Source: Ctenosaura bakeri
Lineage: Eukaryota > Chordata > Lepidosauria > Squamata > Iguanidae
Length of the DNA: 64,000 nucleotides
NCBI GenBank assembly: GCA_948474755.1
Contig: CAOLHI010000358.1
Span: forward strand, 310,001 to 374,000
Reading direction: 5' to 3'
Position numbers and translations under genes: made by a program. The notes beneath the pieces were generated by a model. That model made no database searches and was not told where the DNA came from. It was given only the letters and a program-made list of their open reading frames with translations. Each line of letters opens with the position of its first letter. The first letter of the stretch is position 1. This document shows positions 34,203 through 45,480 of this stretch, piece by piece.

Positions 34203-34790
34203 TGCAGAGGATAGCCATGAAAATATGCAGGTGAGTGTTATTCCTTCTCACAGCATCAGTGTGGGAGAGGACAGACAAGCTATTTTGGCATCCAGAAGTA
34301 TTGCTAGTTTGGGGCCTGCAGGGTCCCAAATCTACTTCTCAATGTGAATCACCAACATTGATAAGCCAGCAGAGGTCCCTGTTCAGGGCCATATTAAGCC
34401 CCACTAGTCTTGAGCAAAGGTGGAATATTTTTTTTTAAAAAAAGAAGGAAGACGATGGCCAAGATGGTAAAATGTCTGGAAACAAAACCCTATGAAGAAT
34501 GGCTTAGGTAGATATTAGTAGTTTGGAGAAGAGGAGACTGAGAGATGATATAACAGCAATATTTAAATACCTGAAGGAAAGTCATGCAGAAGATAGAGCA
34601 AGCTTGTTTTCTGCTTTCCAGAGACTAGAATATGAACCAGTGGATTCAAATTACAAGAAAATAGATTCCATCTAAATATTAAGAAGAACTTCCAGACAGT
34701 AACAGCTATTTGATGGTGGAAATACATTGCTTTGGAGGGTGGTAGATTCTTTCTCTTTGGGGAGTGTTTCAGCTGAGGATTGCTCTATGG

Positions 34791-36035
34791 CAGTGGTTCT
34801 CGACCTGTGGGTCGCAACCCCTTTGGGGGTCGAACAACCCTTTCACAGGGGTCACCCAAGACCATCGGAAAATACATATTTCTGATGGTCTTAGGCTCCA
34901 TTCCCGGTGGTGGGTGGTGGTGTGCAAGCGCGAGCCACGTGCTTGCATCCTCCTGCCCCCTTTGGCGGGAGCGCTTGCGGCCGCACGCACTCCCACCATG
35001 GGGGGCAGGAGGACACGAGGACATGGCTCGTGCCTGCCCATCACCACTCCTGGACCTTTTCTGCATGATACCTTACTGCGGAGGTGGGGGGTGCTGTTCG
35101 CGCAAGCAGGTTCTTGCACGAGGCGCTCTCTTCGCTGCTCCTTCGTCCCGCAGCTGGCTTCCTGGTCGCGCGACCGCCCCACCCCTTCCTTCCGCAGTGC
35201 AGCCTGGGAGCTGTAGGCTGCGCTGGGTGAGGAAGGGGCATGGCGGTCACGCGACCAGGAAGCCGGCTGTGGGATGAAGGAGCAGCGAAGAGAGCACCTC
35301 ACGCAAGAACCTGCTTGCATGAACGGCAACCCCCACCTCCTCGATAAGGTAACATGCAGAAAAGGTCCAGGAGTGGTGGTGCGCAAGCACGAGCCACGCG
35401 CTCGTGTCCTCCTGCCCGCTTTGGCAGAAGCGTGTGCGACCACAGCATCGCCACAGCAGGAGTGGTAGTGCGCAAGCTTGAGCCACGCGCTTGCGTCCTC
35501 CTGCCCCTTGTTCAGAAGAGACTGAAATGGCTCCCCTTCTCCGCTACCAGGAGAACCTTCCGTCTGATGGGCCAGCTTGGGGGGGGCGGGGCAGCACGGG
35601 GGCAGATCCCCTCCTTGCCACGGCCCCTGCCCCACTCACCACGAAGGGGGGCGCTGTGGAAGGGCCGGGGGACCGCAAGGTGGCGCTTTTCCAGGGGGGC
35701 GAGCTGCACCCAGCACAAAAGACAAAGGCGCTGGGATTTCTCCCCCGGCCAGGGTCGACACTCTGGAAACTTTTCCCACACTGCCCGCCCCCAGCAAAAA
35801 GGAGAGTGCAGCATAAGCAGAGTCCGGGGGGGGGGTTTCTTGGAGTTTTTTCCCAGGGGAGATGCGCGGCTCCTCTTCCCTCCCTGCCTGCCCGCCTGTT
35901 CCTGGCTGGTGAGGCGGCCTTTGCCGAGGGGGCAGGCGTTGTAAATAATAAATAAATAATTTTATGGTTGGGGGTCACGACAACATGAGGAACTGTATTA
36001 AAGGGTCGTGGCATTAGGAAGGTTGAGAACCACTG
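34791..36035 (+). mobile_element. SPIN (hAT) element with a non-SPIN interior
   Basis: The left end cagtggttctcgacctgtgg, with 'cccctttgggggtcgaac' and 'aagaccatcggaaaatac', and the right end 'ttttatggttgggggtcacg...' through 'ggttgagaaccactg', match the known SPIN hAT termini as I remember them. A perfect 8-bp duplication, ctctatgg, lies at 34783-34790 and 36036-36043. SPIN is known for horizontal spread among tetrapods. Here roughly 110 bases of left and 80 bases of right SPIN end enclose about 1 kb of GC-rich sequence. I did not recognise a SPIN transposase in it; the long minus-strand frame at 34769-35635 follows an inverted repeat and is probably fortuitous. Confidence 0.9.
35000..35420. 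repeat. Long GC-rich inverted repeat inside SPIN
   Basis: The left arm (about 35000-35205) contains gcgcaagcaggttcttgc, then ctcttcgctgctccttcg and gcttcctggtcgcgcgacc. The right arm (about 35216-35420) contains the inverses ggtcacgcgaccaggaagc, gaaggagcagcgaagag and gcaagaacctgcttgc. Identity is about 85% by eye. Outside the hairpin, the unit 'gcgcaagc-gagccacg' with 'cctcctgcccc' recurs at about 34922, 35380 and 35470, so the interior grew by duplication. Confidence 0.85.
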
Positions 36036-36095
36036 CTCTATGGCAAGGAGTGAAATAGATGGCCCTTCCAGTTCCTTCCAGCTTTATGATTCTAT

Positions 36096-36639
36096 GTATA
36101 TGTAATGAATATGGCCCTTTCTGCACCTTACTTGCATCCTGTGACATTGCAGTTCCTGCAGTGCCTTTGCTGGAATGAGACCATGTCCCAAACCCTCCCC
36201 TTTGCACCTGGCTGGCTGACAGTACAGGACAGCACTGGGGACATGCTCCTTCCTTCCTTCCTCAGTGTAGCTGGCCTCCTCTGGTGCTGCACTGAGGAAG
36301 GAAGCACTTTGATAAGATGGCTACAATCCTTTTGGTGATTTGCATAGGCATAATTCCTGGTTATTCTGTACATTCTTTTACTATGTAGACTGTTGACTAT
36401 GTAGACTTGTAAGACTGTAAGATTTTGTGGAGCAGATGCCTTGATTTTGTCTGTTGTAAAGTCCCACTTTTATGACATGTCATAATCATAACAAAACAAA
36501 ACAGGGCTGATAGAATATGTTGCTTGAGAATATAGCATATGTTGCTTGAGTCAAAGCAGCAAATACCCCCTCGGCCAGTCAAGGTGAACAGTACCCAAAG
36601 TCAAACAAGTTACTCAAACACCTGAGGTAGAAAATTGTT
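36096..36639. other. Gene-free stretch
   Basis: Nothing recognised apart from a short direct duplication of 'atatgttgcttgag' at 36517-36550. Confidence 0.45.
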
Positions 36640-36835
36640 ATTCTTGCTGTGTGTCTGCAAGTTGTTTCTGACTTATGGCAACCATAAGGCAAACTTATCA
36701 CAGACTTTTCTGGGAGCTGAGAGTGTATGACATGCCCAAGATCACCTATTGTGTTTCCATGACCAAGCAGAGAATCAAACTCTGATCTCCACAGTCATAT
36801 TCCACTACTGAAACCACTACACAACAGTGACAGCA
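36640..36835 (-). repeat. tRNA-derived SINE
   Basis: Minus strand: 'ttgtgtagtggtttcagtagtgg' is the A-box region, 'gagatcagagtttgattctc' the B-box region, then 'tgggcatgtcatac' and the tail 'ataagtcagaaacaacttgc'. Same type as 48811-48983, reversed and more decayed. Confidence 0.8.
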
Positions 36836-37201
36836 ACATGAAACCATTTGGTGTTCATTCATGATATCCAAAAACTGCAGCCTGAGGCAAGTGCTCCCCT
36901 TTATATAATGAAAATGGGATAATTTCTAAAGAATCATTGCTGAAGCAGTAGTATGTGCAATGGTAGCCATTAGGTGGTTTCACAACTTGGATCAGTTATT
37001 TGCTTCTGTATATTGCAGAGTTTTATAGCTGTAATTATATATCTCTATGTTTAGCCTATTAATAATTGCCTTCCTAGAATGTCTTATGTGGAATCAGTGA
37101 ATAAAAAGTGTTCCCTCAAAGCTGTCCTTTCTAAACTCTGTATGGAACATCTGGTAATATTTTTTTATGGATCTGTATAATACATATTTGAAAATCTCTT
37201 T
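36836..37201. other. Gene-free stretch, nothing recognised
   Basis: AT-rich unique-looking sequence. Confidence 0.45.
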
Positions 37202-37660
37202 GGCATTCGTTTCTGCACGGGGAGAGGGAATCGCCCTGTGCCTGTACTTACCGGACTTCTTGACTCCGCGCTTGGGTCCAGGCTGGTCCAGAGCAGTCTG
37301 TGGCCGCTGCTCCGCACTGCTCTGGGGATGAAAATGATGGCTTCCAGTTGGTCAAGTCTCTCCACCAACTGCTGATGCTCGCCAGCCTAAAGCCCGCCCC
37401 CGGCAGATCGCAGGCTCGCACTGGTGCGAGCCTGCAAATCTGCACTACAGCGCAGGAATGAAGTGGTGCACTCCGTGCTTTTGAAAGACCTGTTTCAAGC
37501 AGTCTTTCAAAAGCACGCTGGATGACCACTTTGGGTCATTCCGGAGCGGGCTGAGGTGCGGAACTACACTAAGTAGGTCTGATCCAGTCCGCTCCCAGGT
37601 GCAGACGTCCTCCCTGGAGGACGCTCTGCACCATTTCTTTAAGCCAGTGCAGAAATGGCC
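37202..37660 (-). mobile_element. GC-rich multi-hairpin DNA transposon, copy 1
   Basis: Read on the minus strand it begins ggccatttctgcactgg and ends gtttctgcacgg inverted (gtgcagaaacgaatgcc). Along its length are three strong stem-loops: ggtgcagagcgtcc/ggacgtctgcacc, gcttttgaaagac/gtctttcaaaagc and gcaggctcgcac/gtgcgagcctgc. Then come ggctggcgag, ttggtggaga and a splice-donor-like ccggtaagta. The copy at 63073-63558 has the same order of blocks in the other orientation. Flanking trinucleotides are ttt and tat. No transposase domain was seen, so it is probably non-autonomous. Confidence 0.82.
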
Positions 37661-38478
37661 TATATTTACTTTTCATAGATTAATATCTAAAGATGCTGAT
37701 TTTTCATTGAGGAGCTATTGCATAACTGCTTTTTTGCACCCAAATATCGCATTGTAAGAATTCCTACCTTTTCTGTAAAAAAGATATGGCTGGCATTCCG
37801 TTAGTGAATTATGGTAGTTTATGGCCTAAGTCATACACTTAAGACATTGTAATGGCCTAAGTCATACTGAGGCCGTCACAACTCACTTAGGCCATCACAA
37901 TTAACTTTTTTAGTCATCATGGAAATTGCAATTCTGCTTCAACTATGCAATGACCAAAATACCTCCCAAACTCATCTTGTAAGCAGTAGCAGTTCCCCAA
38001 ACATTGCCTTATCCATGTTTCCAAAGAGTGAGGGAATTAACAGGGAGGCATCCATCTACTGCAAGGACACCATCTCCAGGGATTTCATGCCTGTCACAAT
38101 AGATCCATCTAAAGGAAAATACCTGGATGCTTTTTCTCAGATACCCCACTCTCCAACAACATGGATATGGCTGCTGTATTACTTACAAGGTGGATTGTGG
38201 CAGGAGACTAGCATCAGGAGATGTAGCTATGGAAATCTAACTATGTGATACATATACATCTTCCAAAGCAGGATCTCAGCTCTCCTGTCTGAAATACTTA
38301 TATATGTATAAATCATTCACATACTACTACTATCTGTTTATGAGCTGCATGAATGTGTAGTTTTTAACAAGTATTAATGCCTTTGCATGCTAGGAGACTT
38401 AGAACATATATGAGAAAACACCACTTTTTATTTGGTGAGCAATACTATCCTTACACTTCTAGTGAACTCTCAATCAAA
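37661..38478. other. Gene-free stretch
   Basis: A local set of repeats of 'aatggcctaagtcata' and 'cttaggccatcaca' occurs at 37819-37910. A 109-codon frame at 37919-38248 has no recognisable domain; it does not resemble any family I know. Confidence 0.4.
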
Positions 38479-38680
38479 GGCCATTTCTGTCCTGCACTGT
38501 CATAGTGCTATTATTCCACTTTCAACATCCTGTGAGATTCTGGGGTTTGCAGTTTACTGAGGCCAGAGAGCTCTCTGGCTGAGAACTCTAAATGCCCCTC
38601 TCTAAACTGCAAACCCCAGGATTCCATGGGATGTTGAAAGTGGAATAATAGCACTACAACAGTGTAGTGTGGAAATGGCC
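38479..38680 (-). mobile_element. Hairpin MITE, GGCC-ended family
   Basis: Runs from ggccatttctgtcctgcac to agtgtggaaatggcc with the family arms. Flanking trinucleotides are aaa on both sides, a possible 3-bp duplication. Centre orientation is reversed relative to the 26866 copy. Confidence 0.93.
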
Positions 38681-40284
38681 AAAGAGTTAAACTTGCCTCT
38701 CAGTCAGAAAGAGAGTCAAAGCATAGTAAACAATAATTAAACAGTACTCGTAATTTGTGTGAATGTGGCATGAGGGATTTTGTGATTCACCCTTCGCCGC
38801 CTGTAGGTTTGGGTAATTGTATGTTTCTGGTGAACAACTTCTGCTGGTGAGCTCCTGGAAGAAACTCGGAAGTGAGATAGTATCAAGTAACAGCACAGCT
38901 CTGTGTAATTATTTCCATTCCCCAGCCAGACATGAAACTGAAAGGAAATGATAACTTTCGGAGACACACACTGGGCACAAGTCAGTTTCACTCAGCTTGG
39001 GCTCTAGATAAGTGATGATAGGTTCAAACCTTTCCGATACAATCTCCAGTTGGAATGCAGTGACTACTACCCACACTAAGATTCTAGTTAATGAAAATGA
39101 CTTTTAGACTACCTGTTATAAATGGGGGTTTGCCCTAGATTCTATTGTCTAGAACTATTTGAAAATGTAAGAATAGAGTATCCCACTCATCTGCTTCTTG
39201 TTTGTTTCTTTTGCTTCACTGCACAGACAAGCCAAGAGAAATAAAAATAAAGTGGATTACTTGAGTGTGGATGCTAGAGGCAAAGAGATGGAAGCTATCA
39301 TTCCCCATGAAGCTGTTACACCTGACATCAAATAGTGACATTGGGAATGTACTGACAACTTGATATCTCTGCCAGGATTCAACAACATTAATCCAGCCCA
39401 TGTTCCTAGGAGACAGGATTACTCTCTGTTCAGAACAAAAAGAAAGAAAGAAATGATTTGTATTAATTATGCATGCTGCATTTGTATGACCAACAGAGCC
39501 AGCCACTTTTTTGGGGGGAGGCCATATCATAACTGAATAGCTGCCCAGAAGTTGGGATTTTGGCACTACATCAAGTGATGAAAAAATAGACCAATAAGGG
39601 GAAACTGGAACATGGTCTGTTTTAGATTGATTAGTTACACAGTCTTGCCTCACCACAAATCTTCCAAAACAATTGCTTGAAGGACTCAGAGGGATGGCAT
39701 AATCTTAAATAGTGTTTTCCAAGCATGGCGTGTAGGCAAGAAAAATGTTAGCCTCAAGTAGCTCCCAAATAATCAAAAGTAGAACTCAAGGATGAGGCCA
39801 GTTTTGAAGGTCAAGAAGATCTGTGATAATACCATGAGCAGATGGCTAAGCTGTTCCTACTCCATTTTTAAAATCTGCATTAGACCTCTTGTGGCTAGAA
39901 GGTTGATGGAAATATGTCAGATCATGGCAGCTTGAAAGCTGGCTTGATCTTTTATTTTAAAAAAATGATGGTCACAGGGTAAGAGAACACCATTCTCTAC
40001 ATACTTATTTTTCAGGGGAAAGAACAATTAAAAGAACAAAAAAAATAAGATGTCTAGGGAACGGTGTTCTCTCACCCTGTAAGCAGGACACAGCCACATA
40101 GGTTTATAGGGAAACACATAAATGTGACCTGCAGTGGTATCTACATTTGGTTACTCAGACCTCTGGAGTAAATCTATGGGAACAGAGAAGTCTTATTCTC
40201 TTTAGAGAGACACAGAGATAGATTTCAGGGAAAAATCAGAATAGAAAATATGAGATGCAGAACCTGAAATTTCTGAAAAAGAAC
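38681..40284. other. Gene-free stretch
   Basis: A 146-codon minus-strand frame at 39216-39656 lacks domain landmarks and is most likely chance. No repeats were recognised. Confidence 0.4.
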
Positions 40285-40490
40285 TATTTGTGGGTTTGGC
40301 TCTATCATTAGGTGGAGTGAGGTAATTGCTTCATGTGGTAAATGTTGTGTGCAGCATCCCCAGCCCCACCATTCCTCCTGCAGCCATTCATCTCAAATGG
40401 AAGGCAGACATGTATCTTGGGGCTAGGGCACCATGTTGTCCTTTGCCTCAGACAGCAAATCCTCATAGGCCAGCCATGACCATAATGTCC
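40285..40490 (+). repeat. Interspersed repeat, family not named
   Basis: 'ggctctatcattaggtggagtgaggtaattgc' followed by 'ggcagacatgtatctt' and 'cctttgcctcagacagcaaa' fits a repeat I recall as common in squamate DNA. I cannot name or bound it. Confidence 0.4.
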
Positions 40491-41520
40491 TTGAATATCC
40501 TCTGATCATCGGAAATTTCAGTTTATGACACAAGAATTTTTACATGCTTCTGTTTTAGTAGTTGAAATAATTATGGTGCTCCTGAAAGGATGAGAGAAAG
40601 GATAACCTCAGTTCAATCTTATTTAGAATTTTATGGTTTTGGAGACAATAAAAATAATACATATTTTTATTATCGTCATAGTCCAACATAAGGAGGGTGG
40701 GAGTTTGGTTCCATCCAAGTCAGTGGCAGGTTTAATTTCACTGGAGGTTATCAGTTTTCAGACAAAAGGTAACTGCCTTCTTTTGGCAGCTTTTTGTGAT
40801 ATCTACTTCTATGGAACAAAGTCTCAATCTTTTTTATTCTCATTTCCAGTCCAGCCAGCTTTCTAAGTAAAGAGACAGATTGCATGGAAATGAAAGGCCA
40901 GACTGTCAGGACTCCTGCCATATCGCTCAAGCTGTCTGCGGGCATTACACACATTAGACAGGTCAGAAGCATGTTAGCACTGATGAATTGAATGACAGTG
41001 ATAGTCTGAGTTGCTCAAAATTTGTCACTTGCTTTCCAGTTCATAGCACTTTTCTCTTATTGATTCTCTCACTAACCCGCCAGGCTAAGAAAAACCTGCT
41101 TCACTTATTTCAAGTGATGAATATGGATGAGATACTCTTCCATATCCTTCATAACATAATAGTAAGACTCTGAATTCAAACAAATCTAAGTACAATTCTT
41201 TTTGCTGACATATTTGCTCTTTCCTGCTTTCGCTACCAATTGCTCACTGCAACAAGCAAGCATCTACTACCACCACTATTACTATCCTCATCAGAGAAGC
41301 AAGGGAGAGAAAGAAAGAGAAATGGGTGAAGGAATGAGATTATGCAAATTAGATTAGGTACTTTCTGCAAGGCAGATTGAAGTGTTATTATTTACTTGAA
41401 ACATCAGCATAAACACTGACATGCATACCCAGTCTGTCATCCCATTAATATACATTCCTATATGCACTTAACATGGAATAAATCCAATTTAACTCAATGG
41501 AACAAACTTCTGTACTGACA
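40491..41520. other. Gene-free stretch, possibly conserved in part
   Basis: No gene recognised. The segment 40780-40995 is free of recognisable repeat text and has balanced composition ('catatcgctcaagctgtctgcgggcattac'-like phrases), which could indicate constraint; this is speculative. Confidence 0.35.
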
Positions 41521-41921
41521 TGTCATGACCCTGCCGCAGGACCCAGACAAAACTCTTCCCAACAACCACCACCCTAGAGACATGATTGGGGTAGTACTTA
41601 TGGCAGCCAGTGCAGGTGGAAAAGGAATAGCTTGTTAATTAGGCCACAGCTGGTCAGGATACTGAGGCTATATAATCAGAGGTCAGGATGGCAGAAAGTG
41701 GCTGACCCTATTGGTAGTGAGAGCCTTGCTGGCTTCTGCATTCTCTGCTTTTTTTTAATTTAGACCTTGGACCTTTGCCTGGACTATAGATTCTGCTTGT
41801 GGGCACTGTCTCTCTGGACTCTTGGTAAATTTAGACTCAGAAGCTCTGGACTGCTTTTGGACTACTTTAACAAATGCTGTTTGCTACTTAGTGCTGATTA
41901 TACAGCTGTGAAGCCTTGACA
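41521..41921 (+). mobile_element. Possible solo LTR, Ty3/Gypsy-like
   Basis: The block begins TGTCATGACC and ends CCTTGACA, giving TGTCA/TGACA inverted ends. A TATA-box match 'ctatataatc' lies at about 41667-41677, followed by a T run and pyrimidine-rich sequence as in LTR promoters. Alternatively the last five bases (tgaca) are a duplication of 41516-41520, which would end the LTR at 41916. No internal region flanks it. The family call is inference. Confidence 0.5.
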
Positions 41922-42136
41922 GGCTGCCAGCACAGGACAACATATGAATATGGTATCCTTCTGGAACACAGAGAACACCAAATTCTTCTATGACTGAAAA
42001 TCATAGGATACCATATAGAAAGGGTGGAGCACTGCAGTCCATGGGCTGCATGCAAACAAACAAACAAAAAGAAGTATAACACTAACATCACTGTCTCATA
42101 TATCCAAAACTTAAATGTCAGTGAAATACTTGCTTT
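41922..42136. other. Gene-free stretch
   Basis: Contains a short (aaac)n run at 42053-42070 only. Confidence 0.4.
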
Positions 42137-42230
42137 CAAAATAATAACAATAATAATAAATATCTTTGTTAATATTCCACCTTTCCTCTTAAGTTAGGAC
42201 TCAAAGAGCAGCTGGAACCCTTTCAAAAAT
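42137..42230 (-). repeat. LINE 3' tail, L2-like
   Basis: 'ataacaataataataaatatctttgttaatattccacctttcctc' followed by 'ggactcaaagagcagctgg' is, in reverse, the typical '...ggaaaggcggaatataaataataataa' tail of L2/CR1-like elements. Confidence 0.6.
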
Positions 42231-43649
42231 TCATATGCATTTGCCCTTATTTTAGCAAAACATCTTAATGGATACATGGAATAGAAGACGTAGATGACGT
42301 TAGCCATAAACTCTGAAGATCTCATATGAGCGTAGATGTTCAGTCATCAAAACAAACATAGATATGTAAGAAACAATTGGTGGATTTTATAAAGACAGAC
42401 AATTTGTTATGCAGTCTTTCCTCGCTCTATACTGAAAAGCAATGTGTATTTTTCATAGAAGTTTGGGAGTGAGAAGGACTTTTCTTCATGTCCAAATGCA
42501 GATCCAAGACTGGCCGGTAGGATTAGGAGAAATGAGGCAATCCCTAAAATGTCACCTTTGTCGACAACCTCTACAGGGATATAGTTGTGCCTGTTTGTCC
42601 TCCTAAGATCTTCCAGCAGCATTTGATATCATCAATCATAGAATCCTTCTGGGTCATTTGGCATTGCTTTACAGTGATTCCAGTGTTTCTTTGCTGAAAT
42701 GTCATAGAGGGTGGTGTTATGCCAAAAGGTAGGGGATTTCGAGGTTCTCCAACAGTGCTAACATCTCCTTAGGAAAATGGGAAATTATAGCTCAAAGGAT
42801 GCCTGTGAGAAGGGGGTAACCATGGGGTGTTTTCACCTATGTATACTGTGAGATACCAGTTGAGAGTTAAAATATTTTTTAAAAATTTTTAAAAAATTGG
42901 GAAAATTCACAAACACACACAAGCAATCTAGCAGTCTCACAAACCATACAAGACTAGTTGATATAAAGGAGGAAAAGTTTGTATAGTGAGAGATTTTTGG
43001 GTGAAGTGGGTGATAATTGCCATTCCAAAAGCAGAAGACAGAAGAGAGATGGCTCAAACAAGAGTTTGAGGGTAGCACAGAGCACAAGAACCAGGGATCC
43101 AATGGACAGAGTGACACACCTACATGTGTCCAAGGTACAATGTCCAAGGTACTCTGAATTGTGGAGTACCGTCTTTCCTACCCAGAAGGGAAATGTGTTA
43201 ATTGTCTGCTCTCTGGCAGAGCAAACAAAAGAGATCCAGAATGGACTAATGGTCTTAACTTCAGGTGACAAAGCACTGATGAGAGTCATGATAGTCTCTT
43301 AATGTCTGAGAGGTGAGGGAACAAAGGAGAGTTTCTGTGGGAAGAGGTTACAGGTTGGTGACCATCAGTTGCTTCATTGGGCAATTTCGTTTGCTATTCT
43401 ATCTGAAAGTTGGTTGTTCAGAGAATTATTGCAAGCCCATCAGCTCTGGGGCTTTCCAACTAATCCTTCTGAATTTACAACCTGGCCATGCTGAGGCCAT
43501 CTGTCTTAGCATAGGGCTTCCAACTAGAGTCCTTGCCCACAGGCCTTCCAGGCACAAATGTGTAGTTTTTATATTAAATGATTATTTCTCACCAATTAAA
43601 TGATATTTCTTGCCAATTAGACTGTGCCATGGAGTGGGGGTGTATGACA
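42231..43649. other. Gene-free stretch, nothing recognised
   Basis: Overlapping short frames on both strands around 42830-43300 have no motifs. A short duplication of 'gtccaaggtac' lies at 43128-43151. Confidence 0.4.
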
Positions 43650-44760
43650 TGGTAACAGTAGCAATGGGGGACTGTTGTTCAGCTTTTTGACCATTTTCCT
43701 GTGGGGATCTACAGGGGTTCATACTATCTCCCATGCTTTTTAACGCATTCATGAAGCCTCTGATAGAGGTCATTGAGCTTTATCTCTCCTTTACAACTTA
43801 GTCCAAGAAGGCTGTGAAAGTCTTTATCCAGTGAAGGACTGGATGTAGGTGAATAAACAGAAGTTCAATCCAGACGAGGAAAGTGCTGTGGATCACGGCC
43901 TGTTTCGGATAAGATTTTACCCCCTCTAAAAAGATCAGATTTGTAGCTAGTTTGCCAGTGGTCTTAGACCCAGCACTTCTCCCAAAAGTCCAGGTTGCTG
44001 AGGTGGCCAGGACCACATTTGCCTAGTTTTGGCTGGTGAACCAGCTGCACTGTTTTCTGAGGATGGTAGATCTGGCTATAATAGTTTGTGCCTTAGTTAC
44101 TTCTCAATTAGATTACTGTAATTTGCTGTACATGGGGCTGCCCTTGAAAAGTGTTCAGAAGCTGAAGATAGTGCAAAATACAGCAGTCAGACTGGTGTTG
44201 GGTGTGCCTTTTACAGACCACATAACACTGGTCTTACAAGAACTGCCCTGGCTCCCAATTTGCTTCTGAGGTTGTTAATTGAAGGCACTGCTTTTGACCT
44301 ACAAAGCCTTAATCATCTTGAGATCAGCACTTCTGAAAAATTACCTCCTCCCATATGACTCTGCCTGAAATCTGAGATCCTCAGAGAAGGCCTTGTTGCA
44401 TGTCCCTTGTGAATTTATGCTGGTATACTGTGGGATTTCTCTGTGATGGTAGCCCTATTGTGGAACTCCCTGTCCAGGGAAATTAACATTGTCTGCATCT
44501 CTTTTGAGTTGCTAACAAACAGCTGAAACACTGCTCTTCCACATGACCTTTAATGTTTGAAATTGCTTTGTTCTAACTGTTCTAAAATTGTATTTTAGGA
44601 TTGTTTTTGATTGTTTTAAAGTTTTTAAAGATTATTTTAATAGGTTTTAATAGGTTAATAGAAAGTTTTATCTTTGTACTGTTTTAATTGCTTTTATTTG
44701 TTCATAACCTTGGGAGCCTTTTTGGGGTGGAAGGTGATACAGAAATATCACAGATAAATA
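43650..44760 (+). mobile_element. L2-type LINE, 3' portion
   Basis: Plus-strand translation with frameshifts shows 'GVPQG'-like 'ggatctacaggggttcatactatctcccatgctttttaac' at 43705-43745, then LVTSQLDYCNLLYMGLPLKSVQKLKIVQNTAVRLVLG and HITLVLQELPWLPI at 44096-44265. These are L2 reverse transcriptase C-terminal landmarks. The 3' UTR ends 'gataaataaagtg' near 44760. Old and inactive. Confidence 0.85.
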
Positions 44761-45480
44761 AAGTGTAGTGTATTTTAACATATCCACATGCACAGACCAT
44801 GGCAACATCACGTCTATTCTACGGTTCTACCTTTTTCCTCCCTCGCTTTCAGCATTCTCTCGTATTTCTGCTTCATTTCTTTGAATCAATGCTCTTATAA
44901 AACCTAATTTAACCACATAGCGGGAGACCCTTAATGTTCAGCATCATCTTGGATTTTTTGGTGTATGTAATTAAAAACGATTCTAAGTGATATGGCTGGG
45001 GAATATTAATCAGAGAGAATAATATCGAGTAAAGTAATTGCTCATTTGATTTCGGCAATTCAGGTCAAATATCTCAAGGGAACAGATGTATTTTGAAATT
45101 AGGCAATTCCATTTAAGCAGCTATTTTTTGAAGTTATTTGCCAGCAATCCAATATATTGAAGTTTTAATGAAAGTTTATTTAATGTTGTGAATTTAACTA
45201 CACTTCTGCTGCATAATTGTAACTGGTAATGCTTTTGATTATGGATAAAGTGTTACCCAAAAGAGCAGCTCTTCTACATCAGACCAATGGATCATTCCGT
45301 CTGATATCATCTCAACAGCAATTCCCTAAATTGGGAGGCATTCAAAAGACAACTAATTATTAAATGTTTTCTAATTGAAATCACTAGCTTTAGAAATATT
45401 TTGCTTTTCAGATGGTAATTTGTTTTACCCGCAATCCATAAATTGCTATCAATTTCAATTAATTGTATCATAACAGGACA
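44761..45480. other. Gene-free stretch, AT-rich
   Basis: A SINE scrap ('ctcttctacatcagaccaatggatcattc') is at 45268-45300. The AT-rich part 44940-45240 has many ATTA/TAAT motifs and no recognised repeat, compatible with conserved non-coding DNA but unproven. Confidence 0.35.

Larger units (their letters stand above)
34460..36095 (+). repeat. Old CR1 3' end, split by the SPIN element
   Basis: Before the SPIN insertion, decayed CR1 ORF2 end sequence reads on the plus strand ('gagatgatataacagcaatatttaaatac', 'aagaacttccagacagtaacagc', 'gaggattgctctatgg'). After it, 'aaggagtgaaatagatggcccttcca' and 'tttatgattctatg' complete the CR1 3' terminus. This copy is more diverged than the minus-strand CR1s at 13.3 and 50.5 kb. 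Confidence 0.8.

Noticed and set aside
34769..35635. 288-residue minus-strand open frame, longest in the window
   Set aside because: It runs across the SPIN end, a GC-rich inverted repeat and flanking units. Low stop density is expected from GC content, equally long frames exist on the plus strand, and the protein repeats itself because the DNA does.
39216..39656. 146-residue minus-strand open frame
   Set aside because: No domain, no repeat match, and no splice or promoter context that would support a gene.
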